The notes: generated by a model not told the origin, from the letters alone. Counted from the stretch's first letter, positions 17,982 to 27,462 are shown. The stretch is 64,000 nt of DNA from 66-474 sp036279975 (GCA_036279975.1 DASURP010000062.1:45546-109545), one strand, 5' to 3'. Made by a program: numbers and translations.

Positions 17982-19079
17982 TCAGATGGCCCGGTCGGGG
18001 AACCATTTGCGCAAATGGCGCTTCAGGCCCAGGGCCGGCGCCTCCACCGCGTGCCACGAAAGCCACGCCAAGCCGGCCGTCACGAGGATCGACACAGCCA
18101 CCGAGCCCCAGTAAGTCGAGCCACCGGGCCAGTAGCGGACACTGAGTTGTTGCACGAAGTACGCGTAGATGTAGATGCCGTACGACAGGTCGCCGAAACG
18201 GGATGCCGAGCGCACCCATGGCGTGCTCAGCGAACCCAGGAACAGGACCACGGGGGCAATCACGACCCATACCAGCAGGTCATCCTGGCCGGCGACCGAC
18301 GAGCCAACCAGCAATGCCAGCCCGCCACAGCCCCAGGCGACAGGATGACGTCGCAGCGTACCCACGAATTGGCGCGCACAAAGTCCCGACACGAAAAACC
18401 CCGTGCAGAGATATTTCAGGTGATGGAGGGCGTTCGCCTGGGCGTGGCCCGGCAGTGTCTGGAAGCACAAGAACCCGACCACGGCGAGGGCAAGCAGGGA
18501 AATCCAGCGCCGCCGCAGGCCGATGAGTCCCAGCAGCGCGATGTACAAGTAACACTTGACCTCGAGTGGAATGCTCCACCAACTGCCATTGACGGCCACC
18601 ATTGCCGGAGCAGTGCTCCCGGCGAACACGCCCGGCAGATCATAAACGACCTGCAACTGCAGGTTGCTCGCAATGAAGTGCCGGGTCGCGTGGCCAAAGT
18701 ACCCATGTGGCGGCAGGGTCGAGACCAGGACCGCCGCCAGTGCGATCACCAGGGTTGCCACCGCCAGTGCGGGCCAGATGCGCAGGAAACGCCGCAGGAT
18801 GAACCGCACCAGATGCGGATCGCGGTACCAGCTGTCCGCGACCAGGAACCCGCTGATGACGAAAAACGCCATCACCGCGATTTCGCCCAGCGAGAAGCCT
18901 GCAAACAACGGCTGGGCCCTGCCTACGAAGAACAACTGGTGCGAGAAGATCACCGACAGCGCCGCAACGACGCGGATCGCATCGAAATTGTTGCTGCGCG
19001 CACCCGCGAGCGCCACCTCGCTCGTGGTTCCGGGTTCGGCCATCGAAGGCGCGGCTACGAGGTCATTGCTGGCTGACAT
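17982..19079 (-). CDS. acyltransferase 3 family membrane protein
   Basis: 365 residues with about ten hydrophobic helices. The family signature is present: NNFDAIRVVAALSVIFSHQ (catalytic His near the N-terminus), FFVISGFLV and FILRRFLRIWPAL. Such proteins O-acylate polysaccharides, lipids or exported small molecules. The target is unknown and no polysaccharide cluster is nearby. The ATG at 19079 is preferred over 19142. Confidence 0.92.
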   Translation of the reverse strand: MSASNDLVAAPSMAEPGTTSEVALAGARSNNFDAIRVVAALSVIFSHQLFFVGRAQPLFAGFSLGEIAVMAFFVISGFLVADSWYRDPHLVRFILRRFLRIWPALAVATLVIALAAVLVSTLPPHGYFGHATRHFIASNLQLQVVYDLPGVFAGSTAPAMVAVNGSWWSIPLEVKCYLYIALLGLIGLRRRWISLLALAVVGFLCFQTLPGHAQANALHHLKYLCTGFFVSGLCARQFVGTLRRHPVAWGCGGLALLVGSSVAGQDDLLVWVVIAPVVLFLGSLSTPWVRSASRFGDLSYGIYIYAYFVQQLSVRYWPGGSTYWGSVAVSILVTAGLAWLSWHAVEAPALGLKRHLRKWFPDRAI

Positions 19080-19225
19080 GTTCTGGTCGTGCTGACGGCG
19101 CGGTGAATGAAAAGCACGTAGGCCGGGCTCCGCCCAACTCACATTGACCGCCTGGCCCGGATGTCATCCCGGCTACCTCGCCGGCTGGTGGACCTGCGCG
19201 GTTTTTGCAGCCACGGCCCCGCGCA

Positions 19226-21265
19226 TCAAGCGCCCATCAGCGCCTTCGCCTTCGCGACCACGTTGTCCACGGTGAAGCCGTACTTTTCCAGCACCAGTTC
19301 GCCGGGCGCGGAGGCGCCGTAGCGGTTCACGCCGACGCCGGACCCGTGGTCGCCCACCCAGCGTTCCCAGCCCTGGCGGCAACCAGCTTCGACCACGAGG
19401 CGCGCGTGCACGGCGGGCGGCAGCACGGAGTCGCGATACGCCTGGTCCTGCCGTTCGAACAGTTCCCAACTGGGCATCGACACCACGCGCACGCGGGCGC
19501 CCTGGCCGGACAATTTTTCCGCGGCCTTCACGCACAGGTCCACCTCCGCCCCGGTACCGATCAGGACCAGCTGCGGTTCGCCCTCGCAATCCTTCAGCAC
19601 GTAAGCGCCCTTGCGCAAACCTTCGGCGCCTGCGTAAACGTTGCGATCGAGCGTCGGCACGTTCTGGCGCGACAGCACGATCGCGGTCGGCCGGTCGGTG
19701 GTTTCGATCGCGACCTTCCAGGCCACCGCGGTTTCGTTGGCGTCGCCGGGACGGATCACGTCGAGGTTCGGCACCGAACGCAGGCCGGCGAGTTGCTCGA
19801 CCGGCTCGTGGGTCGGGCCGTCCTCACCCACCGCGATCGAATCGTGGGTGAACACGTTGACCACGTGCAGTCCCATGATCGCGGCCAGCCGCATCGGCGG
19901 GCGCATGTAGTCGTAGAACACCATGAACGTGGCCGTGTACGGGATGAACCCGCCGTGTGCGGCCAGACCGTTCGCGATCGCGCCCATCGCATGCTCGCGC
20001 ACGCCGAAATGCAGGTTCCTGCCGGCGTAGTTCCAGACCTCGCCGACGTCGCCCTGCTCGTCCGGCTCCTTGCCGGGCGAGAACACGCCGAGGCCCTTCA
20101 CCGCGGTGTGGGTGGATGGATCGAGGTCGGCCGACCCGCCGCTGATCGCGGGCAGCTTCGGCGCGATCGCCGACAGCACCTTGCCGCCCGCGACGCGCGT
20201 CGCCATGCCCTTGGCGTCGGCCGGGAACACCGGCACGTCGGCGTCCCAACCGGTCGGCAACTTGCCGTCGAGGGAACCTTGCAATTCTGCTGCAAGTCCC
20301 GGAAAAGCCTTCGCATACTTGTTCCAGCGGCGCTTCCACCCGGCTTCCGCACCCTTGCCCTTTTTCCCGGCGCCGCGGAAATGCGCAAGCGCCTCTTCCG
20401 GCACCAGGAACGGCGGCTCGACCGGCCAGCCGAGTTTCCGCTTGGTGGCGGCGACGTTCTCGGCACCCAGCGGCGAGCCGTGCGCCTTGAAGCTGTCCTG
20501 CAGCGGTGAACCGTAGCCGATGTGGGTGCGCACCAGGATCAGCGAGGGCTGGTCCTTCCTGCCTTTCGCGCGCTTGATCGCCTTTTCGATGGCGGCCATG
20601 TCGTTGCCGTCCTCGATCGTCTGCACGTGCCAGCCATAGGCCTTGAAGCGCGCCGCGCGGTTTTCGGTGAAGGTGATGTCGGTACCGGCGGCAAGCGTCA
20701 CGTAATTGTCGTCGTACAGACAGATCAGTTTGCCGAGCCTGAGGTGCCCGGCCAGCGAGGCCGCTTCGGACGCCACGCCTTCCATCAGGTCGCCGTCGCT
20801 GACGATGGCATAGGTGTGGTGATCGATTACCTTGTGACCGTCCCGGTTGTAGCGCGCGGCGAGCTGGGCTTCGGCCATCGCCATGCCGACGGCGTTGGCC
20901 ATGCCCTGCCCCAACGGACCGGTGGTGGTCTCGACGCCAGCCGTATGGCCGCGTTCCGGGTGGCCCGGCGTCTTGCTGCCCCACTGGCGGAACTGCTTGA
21001 TCTCGTCCAGCGAAAGGTCGTAGCCGGTCAGGTACAGCAAGCTGTACAGCAACGCCGAACCGTGCCCTGCCGACAGCACGAAACGATCGCGGTCAGCCCA
21101 GTGCGGATTGGACGGGTGATGCTTCAGGAACTTCGTCCACAGCACGTACGCCATCGGCGCCGCGCCCAGCGGCAGGCCGGGGTGGCCGCTGTTGGCCTTC
21201 TGGATCATGTCCACCGAGAGAAAGCGGATGGTGTTGACGCAGGTCTGGTCGAGGTCGGCTGCCAC
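19226..21265 (-). CDS. tkt: transketolase
   Basis: 679 residues from a GTG at 21265, with AGGGAG 9 nt upstream. Transketolase moves two-carbon units between sugar phosphates in the pentose phosphate pathway. Thiamine diphosphate binding is shown by SDGDLMEGVASEA ... DDNYV. The substrate region has GHPGLPLGAAPMAY and the pyrimidine domain HDSIAVGEDGPTHEP. The open frame extends upstream to 21520 but that leader is unlike transketolases. A promoter lies just upstream. Confidence 0.96.
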   Translation of the reverse strand: MAADLDQTCVNTIRFLSVDMIQKANSGHPGLPLGAAPMAYVLWTKFLKHHPSNPHWADRDRFVLSAGHGSALLYSLLYLTGYDLSLDEIKQFRQWGSKTPGHPERGHTAGVETTTGPLGQGMANAVGMAMAEAQLAARYNRDGHKVIDHHTYAIVSDGDLMEGVASEAASLAGHLRLGKLICLYDDNYVTLAAGTDITFTENRAARFKAYGWHVQTIEDGNDMAAIEKAIKRAKGRKDQPSLILVRTHIGYGSPLQDSFKAHGSPLGAENVAATKRKLGWPVEPPFLVPEEALAHFRGAGKKGKGAEAGWKRRWNKYAKAFPGLAAELQGSLDGKLPTGWDADVPVFPADAKGMATRVAGGKVLSAIAPKLPAISGGSADLDPSTHTAVKGLGVFSPGKEPDEQGDVGEVWNYAGRNLHFGVREHAMGAIANGLAAHGGFIPYTATFMVFYDYMRPPMRLAAIMGLHVVNVFTHDSIAVGEDGPTHEPVEQLAGLRSVPNLDVIRPGDANETAVAWKVAIETTDRPTAIVLSRQNVPTLDRNVYAGAEGLRKGAYVLKDCEGEPQLVLIGTGAEVDLCVKAAEKLSGQGARVRVVSMPSWELFERQDQAYRDSVLPPAVHARLVVEAGCRQGWERWVGDHGSGVGVNRYGASAPGELVLEKYGFTVDNVVAKAKALMGA

Positions 21266-21304
21266 GGTATTGGACTCCCTCAGGTTCTGGACGCGAATCC
21301 GCCT

Positions 21305-21333
21305 AGAATACCGGGCCGCTTCCGGCCTGTCCG
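21305..21333 (-). promoter_or_regulatory. Probable transketolase promoter
   Basis: On the minus strand CGGACA (21328-21333), a 17-bp spacer and TATTCT (21305-21310) lie about 40 bp upstream of the GTG start. Confidence 0.5.
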
Positions 21334-21338
21334 CAGAC

Positions 21339-21367
21339 TTGCGGCAAGTCACTGGGCACGCTAAACT
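21339..21367 (+). promoter_or_regulatory. Probable rpmJ promoter
   Basis: TTGCGG (21339-21344), a 17-bp spacer and TAAACT (21362-21367) lie 43 bp upstream of the rpmJ GTG. It is back-to-back with the transketolase promoter. Confidence 0.5.
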
Positions 21368-21410
21368 TTCGCGCTTTGTTTCGGCTGGTTTGACCCCCAA
21401 GGAGTCCGCC

Positions 21411-21536
21411 GTGAAGGTGCTTTCGTCCCTGAAGTCCGCCAAACAGCGGCACCGCGACTGCAAGATCGTGCGCCGGCGCGGCAAGGTGTTCGTGATTTGC
21501 AAGAGCAATCCGCGTTTCAAGGCAAGACAGAGATAA
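21411..21536 (+). CDS. rpmJ: 50S ribosomal protein L36, zinc-free (YkgO-like) type
   Basis: 41 residues starting at a GTG (MKVLSSLKSAKQRHRDCK...). This is the type of L36 lacking the zinc ribbon. The usual first Cys of the pair is His (HRDC) and the usual final His is Arg (NPRFKARQR), leaving only two Cys. It is flanked by its own promoter and terminator. A longer open frame starting upstream is only readthrough. Confidence 0.93.
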   Translation: MKVLSSLKSAKQRHRDCKIVRRRGKVFVICKSNPRFKARQR

Positions 21537-21538
21537 CG

Positions 21539-21564
21539 AAAAGGCCGCTCCCAGCGGCCTTTTT
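21539..21564 (+). terminator. Rho-independent terminator after rpmJ
   Basis: AAAAGGCCGCT (21539-21549), a CCC loop and AGCGGCCTTTTT (21553-21564) start 3 bp past the rpmJ stop. Confidence 0.9.
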
Positions 21565-21646
21565 CGTGAACTGGCCCGCTGGCGCGTTCAGGTTGTTTTT
21601 GCTACAAAGGCACATCGGCGCACGGGGCGCCCGGGGAAGCACCGCC

Positions 21647-21970
21647 ATGAAACGCTTCGCTACCAGCTTGATCGCCGCCACGCTCGCGCTCGCTGCCGCG
21701 CCGTTGCTGCTGCCGACACCCGCCCATGCCGAAAGCCTGCGGATGAAGGTGCAGCAGGAGCAGCGCATGAACATGCCCAAGCGGGGCATGACCATGGACC
21801 AGGTCAAACACGAGTACGGTGCGCCCCTGAAAGTGCTGCCGACCCGTGGTGGCAGCTCCAAATTCCAGCCGCCGATCCACCGCTGGGAGTACTCGAAGTA
21901 CATCGTGTACTTCGAATACAGCCACGTGATCCATGCGGTGCTGCGCTCTCCCGGCCCGCACAGTTTGTGA
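21647..21970 (+). CDS. small periplasmic protein with BamE/SmpA-like segment
   Basis: 107 residues. The clear signal peptide (MKRFATSLIAATLALAAAP ... AHA) has predicted cleavage before ES. The mature part contains PKRGMTMDQVKHEYGAPLKV, which resembles the helix and G-x-P turn of BamE/SmpA-OmlA folds. It then has several Tyr/Trp-rich strands (HRWEYSKYIVYFEY). I do not recognise a named family. It is monocistronic between rpmJ and aguA. Confidence 0.8.
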   Translation: MKRFATSLIAATLALAAAPLLLPTPAHAESLRMKVQQEQRMNMPKRGMTMDQVKHEYGAPLKVLPTRGGSSKFQPPIHRWEYSKYIVYFEYSHVIHAVLRSPGPHSL

Positions 21971-22090
21971 GCGCGATCATCCCTGACCGTTGCCTAGCTC
22001 GATAATCCGGCGAGCATGGTTGGCCGGCGATCCCGATCGCCAGAACGGCCTTCCATGGCCTGACTGTCCACAACAGCCGCTTCGAAACCA

Positions 22091-23131
22091 ATGCCTTCCA
22101 TCGATTTGCGACTGCCAGCCGAATGGGAGCCGCAGTCCGCGGTTTTGCTGGCGTGGCCGCACGCCGGCACCGATTGGGCGGCGCGGCTGGACGCGGTGGA
22201 GGGCACCTGCGCCGCGCTGATCGCCGCGATCACCCGCCATGAACCCGCCATCGTGTGCGTGCCCGACGCCGAAATCGGCGCGCATGCGGCGGAATGCCTG
22301 CGCGACGCGGGGGCGGGTCTCGCTCGCGTGCGGTTTGCCGAAATCCCCTACAACGACACCTGGCTGCGCGACTCGGGCCCGATCACGTTGCACGATGGCG
22401 CCGATCGCTTCGTGCTGCTCGATTTCCGTTTCACCGGCTGGGGCGGCAAGTTCGAGGCTACCCAGGACGACGCACTCATCGCCAGGTTGATCGAACGCGG
22501 CGTATTCCGGCGCGACGCACGGCACCAACGCGTGGACTGGGCGCTGGAAGGCGGCGCGATCGAATCCGACGGCCGCGGCACGCTCCTCACCACATGGCGA
22601 TGCCTGCATCAAAGGCACCCGGGACAGGCACGCGGGTTGATCGAACTGACCCTGCGCAACGCCCTGTCCGCGCAGCGCGTGCAGTGGCTGGAGCACGGCT
22701 ACCTGCAGGGCGACGACACCGATGCGCACATCGACACCCTCGCCCGCTTCGCCCCGGGCGACGCTATCGTGTTCCAGGCCTGCAGCGACTCCGGCGACGC
22801 GCACTATGCGGAACTCGGCGCGATGCGCCGCGAACTGGAAGCGTTGCGCACCGTCGCGGGCAAGCCGTACCGGCTGTTCGACCTGCCCTGGCCGAAACCG
22901 ATCCTCGACGATGGCCGCCGGCTCGCGGCGTCGTATGCGAATTACCTGATCGTCAACGGCGCGGTGCTGGTGCCGGCCTACGGCGACGCGGTGGACGACG
23001 CGGCCGCACAGACCATCGCGCTCGCACACCCCGGCCGCGAAGTCGTGCAGATCTCCTGCCGCCCGCTGATCTGGCAAAACGGCAGCCTGCATTGCATGAC
23101 CATGCAGCTGCCCGCCGGCGTTCTGGCTTGA
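22091..23131 (+). CDS. aguA: agmatine deiminase
   Basis: 346 residues. The enzyme hydrolyses agmatine to N-carbamoylputrescine and ammonia. Guanidine-modifying fold motifs are present: NDTWLRDSGPI, ALEGGAIESDG, DDTDAHIDTLARF and the C-terminal catalytic Cys in NGSLHCMTMQLP. The next gene encodes the second step, so the pair makes putrescine from agmatine. Confidence 0.95.
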   Translation: MPSIDLRLPAEWEPQSAVLLAWPHAGTDWAARLDAVEGTCAALIAAITRHEPAIVCVPDAEIGAHAAECLRDAGAGLARVRFAEIPYNDTWLRDSGPITLHDGADRFVLLDFRFTGWGGKFEATQDDALIARLIERGVFRRDARHQRVDWALEGGAIESDGRGTLLTTWRCLHQRHPGQARGLIELTLRNALSAQRVQWLEHGYLQGDDTDAHIDTLARFAPGDAIVFQACSDSGDAHYAELGAMRRELEALRTVAGKPYRLFDLPWPKPILDDGRRLAASYANYLIVNGAVLVPAYGDAVDDAAAQTIALAHPGREVVQISCRPLIWQNGSLHCMTMQLPAGVLA

Positions 23132-23159
23132 CGATCACGTTGCAAGGCGCCTGCAACGG

Positions 23160-23304
23160 CCCCACACTCGACATTCCGGGGCCGTTCCCGGCTTCTTCAG
23201 GAACGGAACCCGGAATCCATTTTCTGCATTCGCCGCATCGCGAAGAGCTGGATTCCGCTGTCGGATGAAGCTCGACGGTGGATCCGGAATGACGAAGTCG
23301 CGAT
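23160..23304. repeat. Dispersed ATTCCGG/CCGGAATCC-type repeats between aguA and aguB
   Basis: The 216-bp gap holds several short inverted units, for example ATTCCGGGGCCGTTCCCGG near 23175, CCCGGAATCCA near 23209 and GGATCCGGAATGACGAAG near 23281. The same motif family recurs at about 50.5, 59.9 and 63.8 kb. This is a REP-like cluster inside a probable two-gene operon. Confidence 0.65.
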
Positions 23305-23347
23305 AGCCCCCCCGGATGAAGTTGCACGATTGCCCTGTCCACTTGCC

Positions 23348-24235
23348 ATGAATCGAACCCTCAAAGCCGCCCTGCTGCAGGAAACCGACCGTGGCAGCGT
23401 CGACGCCAACCTCGACGCGATCGAGGCGGGCCTGCGCGCGGCCGCGAAGGCCGGCGCACAACTGGTGCTGCTGCAGGAGATCCACAACGGCCCGTACTTC
23501 TGCCAGCACGAGTCGGCGGAGGAATTCGAACGCGCCGAACCGATCCCCGGCCCGTCCAGCGAGCGCCTCGGCAAACTCGCGGCCGAACTGCAGCTGGTGG
23601 TGGTCGCGTCGCTGTTCGAACGCCGCGCGGCCGGGCTGTACCACAACACCGCAGTGGTGTTCGACCGTGCCACGGTGATCGCGGGCAAGTACCGCAAGAT
23701 GCACATCCCCGACGATCCGGCCTACTACGAGAAGTTCTATTTCACGCCGGGCGACCTCGGCTTCCACCCGATTGCAACATCGGTCGGCAAGCTCGGCGTG
23801 CTGGTCTGCTGGGACCAGTGGTACCCGGAAGCCGCACGCCTGATGGCGCTGGCTGGCGCCGAGTTGCTGCTCTATCCCACCGCGATCGGCTGGGACCCGG
23901 CCGACCCGCAGGACGAAAAGGATCGCCAGCGCGAGGCGTGGATCACCGTGCAGCGCGGGCACGCGATCGCCAACGGCCTGCCGCTGCTCGCCTGCAACCG
24001 CGTCGGTTTCGAGCCGGCCCCCGACGGGGAAGGACGCGGCGCGCAATTCTGGGGCTCCAGTTTCGTCGCCGGCCCACAGGGCGAAATCCTCGCGCAGGCT
24101 GGCATGGACAAACGTGAATTGCTGGTCGCCGACATCGACCTGGCCCGCAGTGAAACCGTGCGCCGCATCTGGCCGTTCCTGCGCGACCGCCGCATCGATG
24201 CCTACGGCGATTTGACCAGACGCTTTCGGGATTAG
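23348..24235 (+). CDS. aguB: N-carbamoylputrescine amidase
   Basis: 295 residues of the nitrilase superfamily. The Glu-Lys-Cys triad is visible: LLQEIHNGPYFCQ, KYRKMHIPDD and VLVCWDQWYPE. It converts N-carbamoylputrescine to putrescine, CO2 and ammonia, completing the agmatine route begun by aguA. The ATG at 23348 is chosen over the in-frame ATG at 23330 by homology. Confidence 0.96.
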   Translation: MNRTLKAALLQETDRGSVDANLDAIEAGLRAAAKAGAQLVLLQEIHNGPYFCQHESAEEFERAEPIPGPSSERLGKLAAELQLVVVASLFERRAAGLYHNTAVVFDRATVIAGKYRKMHIPDDPAYYEKFYFTPGDLGFHPIATSVGKLGVLVCWDQWYPEAARLMALAGAELLLYPTAIGWDPADPQDEKDRQREAWITVQRGHAIANGLPLLACNRVGFEPAPDGEGRGAQFWGSSFVAGPQGEILAQAGMDKRELLVADIDLARSETVRRIWPFLRDRRIDAYGDLTRRFRD

Positions 24236-24244
24236 GGCCGCGCC

Positions 24245-25486
24245 TTGAACGATTCGACCACGCCGGTGGCTGCCACCGACGCAACCAGCGACCCCCTGCA
24301 CGACCAGCCGCTGGCGCGGATCGAACGCGACGGCATCGAATACGTATTGCTGGGTACCGCGCACGTGTCGCGCACCAGCGTCGATGCGGTGAAGGCGCTG
24401 GTCGAACGCGAAGCGTTCGATGCGATCGCGGTCGAGTTGTGCGAAAGCCGCGCGCGCGGCATGCGCGACCCCGAAGCCTTCGCGAAAATGGACCTGTTCT
24501 CGGTGATCCGCACCGGCAAGGCCGGCATGGTGTTCGCATCCCTGGCGCTGTCGTCGTTCCAGCAGCGCATCGCCGAGCAGTACGGCATCGAGCCCGGCGC
24601 GGAAATGAAGGCCGCGATGGCCGCCGCCGACGCGCGCGGCATTCCGCTGTGGCTGGTCGATCGCGAGATCGGCACCACCCTCAACCACGCCTATCGCGGC
24701 GTGCGTTTCCGCGACCGCATGGGCATCGTCGGCGGCCTGCTCGCCAGCGTGTTCTCGGGCGACGACATCGACGAGGCCGAGATCGAAAAACTGAAACAGG
24801 GCGACATCCTGGAAGGTGCGTTCGGCGAATTCGCAAGGGAATCGAAACCCCTCTACGACGCCCTGATCAGTGAGCGCGACACCTTCATGGCCGCGCGGTT
24901 GCGTGAGGAGTCCGCGCAGAATCCCGGCGTAAAGCGCGCACTGGTGGTGATCGGCGCCGGCCACCTGGCCGGCATCGGGCGCGAGCTTGCCGCCCAGACC
25001 GAACCGCCGCGCGGCATCGTCGAACCACTGGCCGCCAAGCTGCCGGCGCCGAAATGGCCGAAGTACTTCGCGATCGGCGTGATGCTGGCGATCTTCGCGA
25101 TGATCGGATACCTGTTCTGGCACAACGCCGCGACCGGCTGGCACGCGCTGCGCGACTGGGTGATCTACACCGCCGCGCTGAGCGCCGTCGGTGCCGCCGT
25201 CGCCGGCGGGCATCCGCTGTCGGTGCTGACCGCCGCGGTGATGGGACCGTTGAAACCCGTGCGCCCGCCCGGACTGTCGTCCGGCGTGTTCTCCGGCATG
25301 GTCGAGGCCTGGTTGCGCAAACCGCGCGTCGCGGACTTCCAGTCGTTGCGAAAAGACCTGCTGCATGTCTCGGGCTGGTGGCGCAACCGCGTCGCGCGCA
25401 CCCTGCTGGTGTTCATGCTCACCAACCTCGGCACCATCGCCGGCGAATACCTCGCCGGCATCCGCATCTTCAGCCGTTTGTTGTAG
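24245..25486 (+). CDS. TraB/PrgY-family membrane protein
   Basis: 413 residues from a TTG at 24245, the only suitable start after the upstream stop. The N-terminal TraB/PrgY-like domain has LLGTAHVSRTS, AVELCESR and VVIGAGHLAGIG, the two histidine-containing motifs of the proposed metalloprotease family. The C-terminal third has about three hydrophobic helices. PrgY in Enterococcus dampens pheromone activity; the bacterial homologue role is unknown. It starts 9 bp after aguB and is probably co-transcribed. Confidence 0.88.
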   Translation: MNDSTTPVAATDATSDPLHDQPLARIERDGIEYVLLGTAHVSRTSVDAVKALVEREAFDAIAVELCESRARGMRDPEAFAKMDLFSVIRTGKAGMVFASLALSSFQQRIAEQYGIEPGAEMKAAMAAADARGIPLWLVDREIGTTLNHAYRGVRFRDRMGIVGGLLASVFSGDDIDEAEIEKLKQGDILEGAFGEFARESKPLYDALISERDTFMAARLREESAQNPGVKRALVVIGAGHLAGIGRELAAQTEPPRGIVEPLAAKLPAPKWPKYFAIGVMLAIFAMIGYLFWHNAATGWHALRDWVIYTAALSAVGAAVAGGHPLSVLTAAVMGPLKPVRPPGLSSGVFSGMVEAWLRKPRVADFQSLRKDLLHVSGWWRNRVARTLLVFMLTNLGTIAGEYLAGIRIFSRLL

Positions 25487-25544
25487 GTTCGGGACGGCGC
25501 ACTCAAGCCATGCAATCATCCACGCACCCATAGGGAGAAACACC

Positions 25545-26030
25545 GTGAACGCAAAGATCCTGGCATTGACAGCCGTTGCTGCATTCGTCGCAATCCAGCC
25601 CGGCCACGCACGCGCGGCACCGGAAGAGGATCTTGCGCAATGCCTGGTGACTCACACCAGCGACACCGATCGCACGTTGCTGATCGAATGGATCTTCGCG
25701 CAGTTCTCCCTGGCACCCAGCGTGGCACCGATGGCGAAGATCTCGCCGGCGCAACGAACCGACCTGGACAAGCGGACGGGTGCGTTGATGACGCGGCTCA
25801 TCGCTACGGACTGCCCAGGCCAGATGCGCTCGGCCTACATTGCCAACGGCAGCGTGGCCGTCCAGTCGGCATTCCAGGTACTTGGCCAGACGGCAGCGCG
25901 CGGTCTGATGCTCGATCCCGGCGTCCAGCAGGGCATGCGCGGATTCTCCAAGTACGTCGACCAGGCCAAGGTGGATGCCGCGCTGGCCAAGGCGCCGGGC
26001 CCGGCACCACCCTCCAGCACCGGCCACTGA
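25545..26030 (+). CDS. exported protein of unknown function
   Basis: 161 residues from a GTG at 25545 with AGGGAG upstream. Signal peptide MNAKILALTAVAAFVAI ... ARA is followed by a largely helical mature part. Two cysteines (QCLVTHTSD and TDCPGQMRSA) could form a disulfide. I do not recognise a family. Confidence 0.8.
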   Translation: MNAKILALTAVAAFVAIQPGHARAAPEEDLAQCLVTHTSDTDRTLLIEWIFAQFSLAPSVAPMAKISPAQRTDLDKRTGALMTRLIATDCPGQMRSAYIANGSVAVQSAFQVLGQTAARGLMLDPGVQQGMRGFSKYVDQAKVDAALAKAPGPAPPSSTGH

Positions 26031-26053
26031 TCCACCCGCGGACGCCACGCAGG

Positions 26054-26818
26054 TCAGTGGGCCTGGGTGACCCGTGGCCAGTACGCACTGTCCGGCGTGG
26101 CACGCGCGCCGAAGATCGCCTGCCCCACGCGGACGATCGTCGCGCCTTCCTCGATCGCGAGTTCGTAGTCGCCGGACATGCCCATCGATAGCTCGTCCAT
26201 CGCGATGCCTTCCGGTGCCGATTGACGCAGGCGATCGCGAAGCTCGCGCAGGTGCACGAAGCACGGACGCACCTTCGCCTCATCGTCGGAAAACAGCGCC
26301 AGCGTCATCAGGCCGCGCACGCGAAGCGATGAAAACGCAGTCAATTGCTTGACGAACGCTTCCGCTTCATCCGGCGACAGGCCGAACTTGCTTTCTTCAT
26401 TGGACGTGTTGACCTGCACCAGCACATCAAGCGAGCGGCCCAGCGATTGCAACCGCCTGTCCAGCGCTTCGGCCACGCGCAGGCTGTCCAGCGCCTGGAA
26501 TTCGGATGCGAATTCGGCGACCAGCTTGGCCTTGTTGGTCTGCAAGTGACCAATGAGCGACCAGCTCAAATCCGGTAAATCCGACATTGCCTGCCACTTG
26601 CGGTGCGCTTCCTGCACCTTGTTTTCGCCCAGTATGCGGCAGCCCGCGGCATAGGCGTTGCGCAGCCTCGCTTCCGGGACCGTCTTGCCGACCGGCAACA
26701 GGCGCACCGTGGCGGGCTCGCGACCGGCGCGCTTGCAGGCAGCCTCGATGCGTGTGTGCACGTCCGCCAGATGCTGGCGGAATTCCTCGACGGTGTTGGC
26801 GGTGGTGTACGTGGTCAT
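26054..26818 (-). CDS. YggS-family pyridoxal phosphate homeostasis protein
   Basis: 254 residues. A single-domain PLP-binding TIM barrel with the Schiff-base Lys in LLPVGKTVPEA, GENKVQEAHRKW, HLQTNKAK and the C-terminal phosphate site SMGMSGDYELAIEEGATIVRVG (cited in part). These proteins buffer free PLP in the cytoplasm. The ATG at 26818 matches homologues; the frame remains open upstream to 26911. It is divergent from the DUF488 gene. Confidence 0.95.
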   Translation of the reverse strand: MTTYTTANTVEEFRQHLADVHTRIEAACKRAGREPATVRLLPVGKTVPEARLRNAYAAGCRILGENKVQEAHRKWQAMSDLPDLSWSLIGHLQTNKAKLVAEFASEFQALDSLRVAEALDRRLQSLGRSLDVLVQVNTSNEESKFGLSPDEAEAFVKQLTAFSSLRVRGLMTLALFSDDEAKVRPCFVHLRELRDRLRQSAPEGIAMDELSMGMSGDYELAIEEGATIVRVGQAIFGARATPDSAYWPRVTQAH

Positions 26819-26877
26819 GCAGCCATTGTAAGCGACCGGATTTTCCTGGCCGGCGTCCGCGCGCGTATGCTGGCCGG

Positions 26878-27462
26878 GTGAATGCGCGCAACCAGTCAGG
26901 CGGCACGCCATGGCCCGAAACGCTTTGGACCATCGGCCATTCCACGCGCAGCCTCGGGGAGTTCCTCGCGCTGTTGCAGGAAAACGGCATCGAGGCGCTG
27001 GCCGACGTGCGCCACTTCCCGGGCTCGCGCAAGTACCCGCACTTCAACGTCGAACCGTTGCGGCGCGCCCTCGGCGAGGCCGGCATGGCCTACGCGCCGT
27101 TCACCGAACTCGGCGGGCGCCGCAAGCTGCGGCCGGACTCACCCAACACTGCCTGGCGGCACCCGGCGTTCCGCGGCTACGCCGACTACATGGAAACCGC
27201 GGCTTTCCACGAGGGCATCGAGCGCCTCAAGCGGCTGGCGACGACGCAACGCACCGCGATCATGTGTGCCGAAGCGGTGTGGTGGCGCTGCCACCGCGGC
27301 CTGGTCTCGGACGTGTTCAAGCTGCACGGCACCCGCGTGTTGCACATCACCGGGCCGGGCACGCCGCACGAGCATCCGTATACGTCCGCGGCGCGGATCG
27401 TGGATGGAAGGCTGGATTACACCGGCGGCCAACCCGATTTGCCGATGACCACGTCGCCCTGA
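26878..27462 (+). CDS. DUF488 family protein
   Basis: 194 residues from a GTG at 26878. It shows the DUF488 pattern: TLWTIGHSTRSLGEFLALL, LADVRHFPGSRKYPHFN and CAEAVWWRCHRGLVSDVF. The conserved Cys, Arg and His residues suggest an enzyme or nucleic-acid-binding role, but no function is established. The start codon is uncertain. Confidence 0.85.
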   Translation: MNARNQSGGTPWPETLWTIGHSTRSLGEFLALLQENGIEALADVRHFPGSRKYPHFNVEPLRRALGEAGMAYAPFTELGGRRKLRPDSPNTAWRHPAFRGYADYMETAAFHEGIERLKRLATTQRTAIMCAEAVWWRCHRGLVSDVFKLHGTRVLHITGPGTPHEHPYTSAARIVDGRLDYTGGQPDLPMTTSP

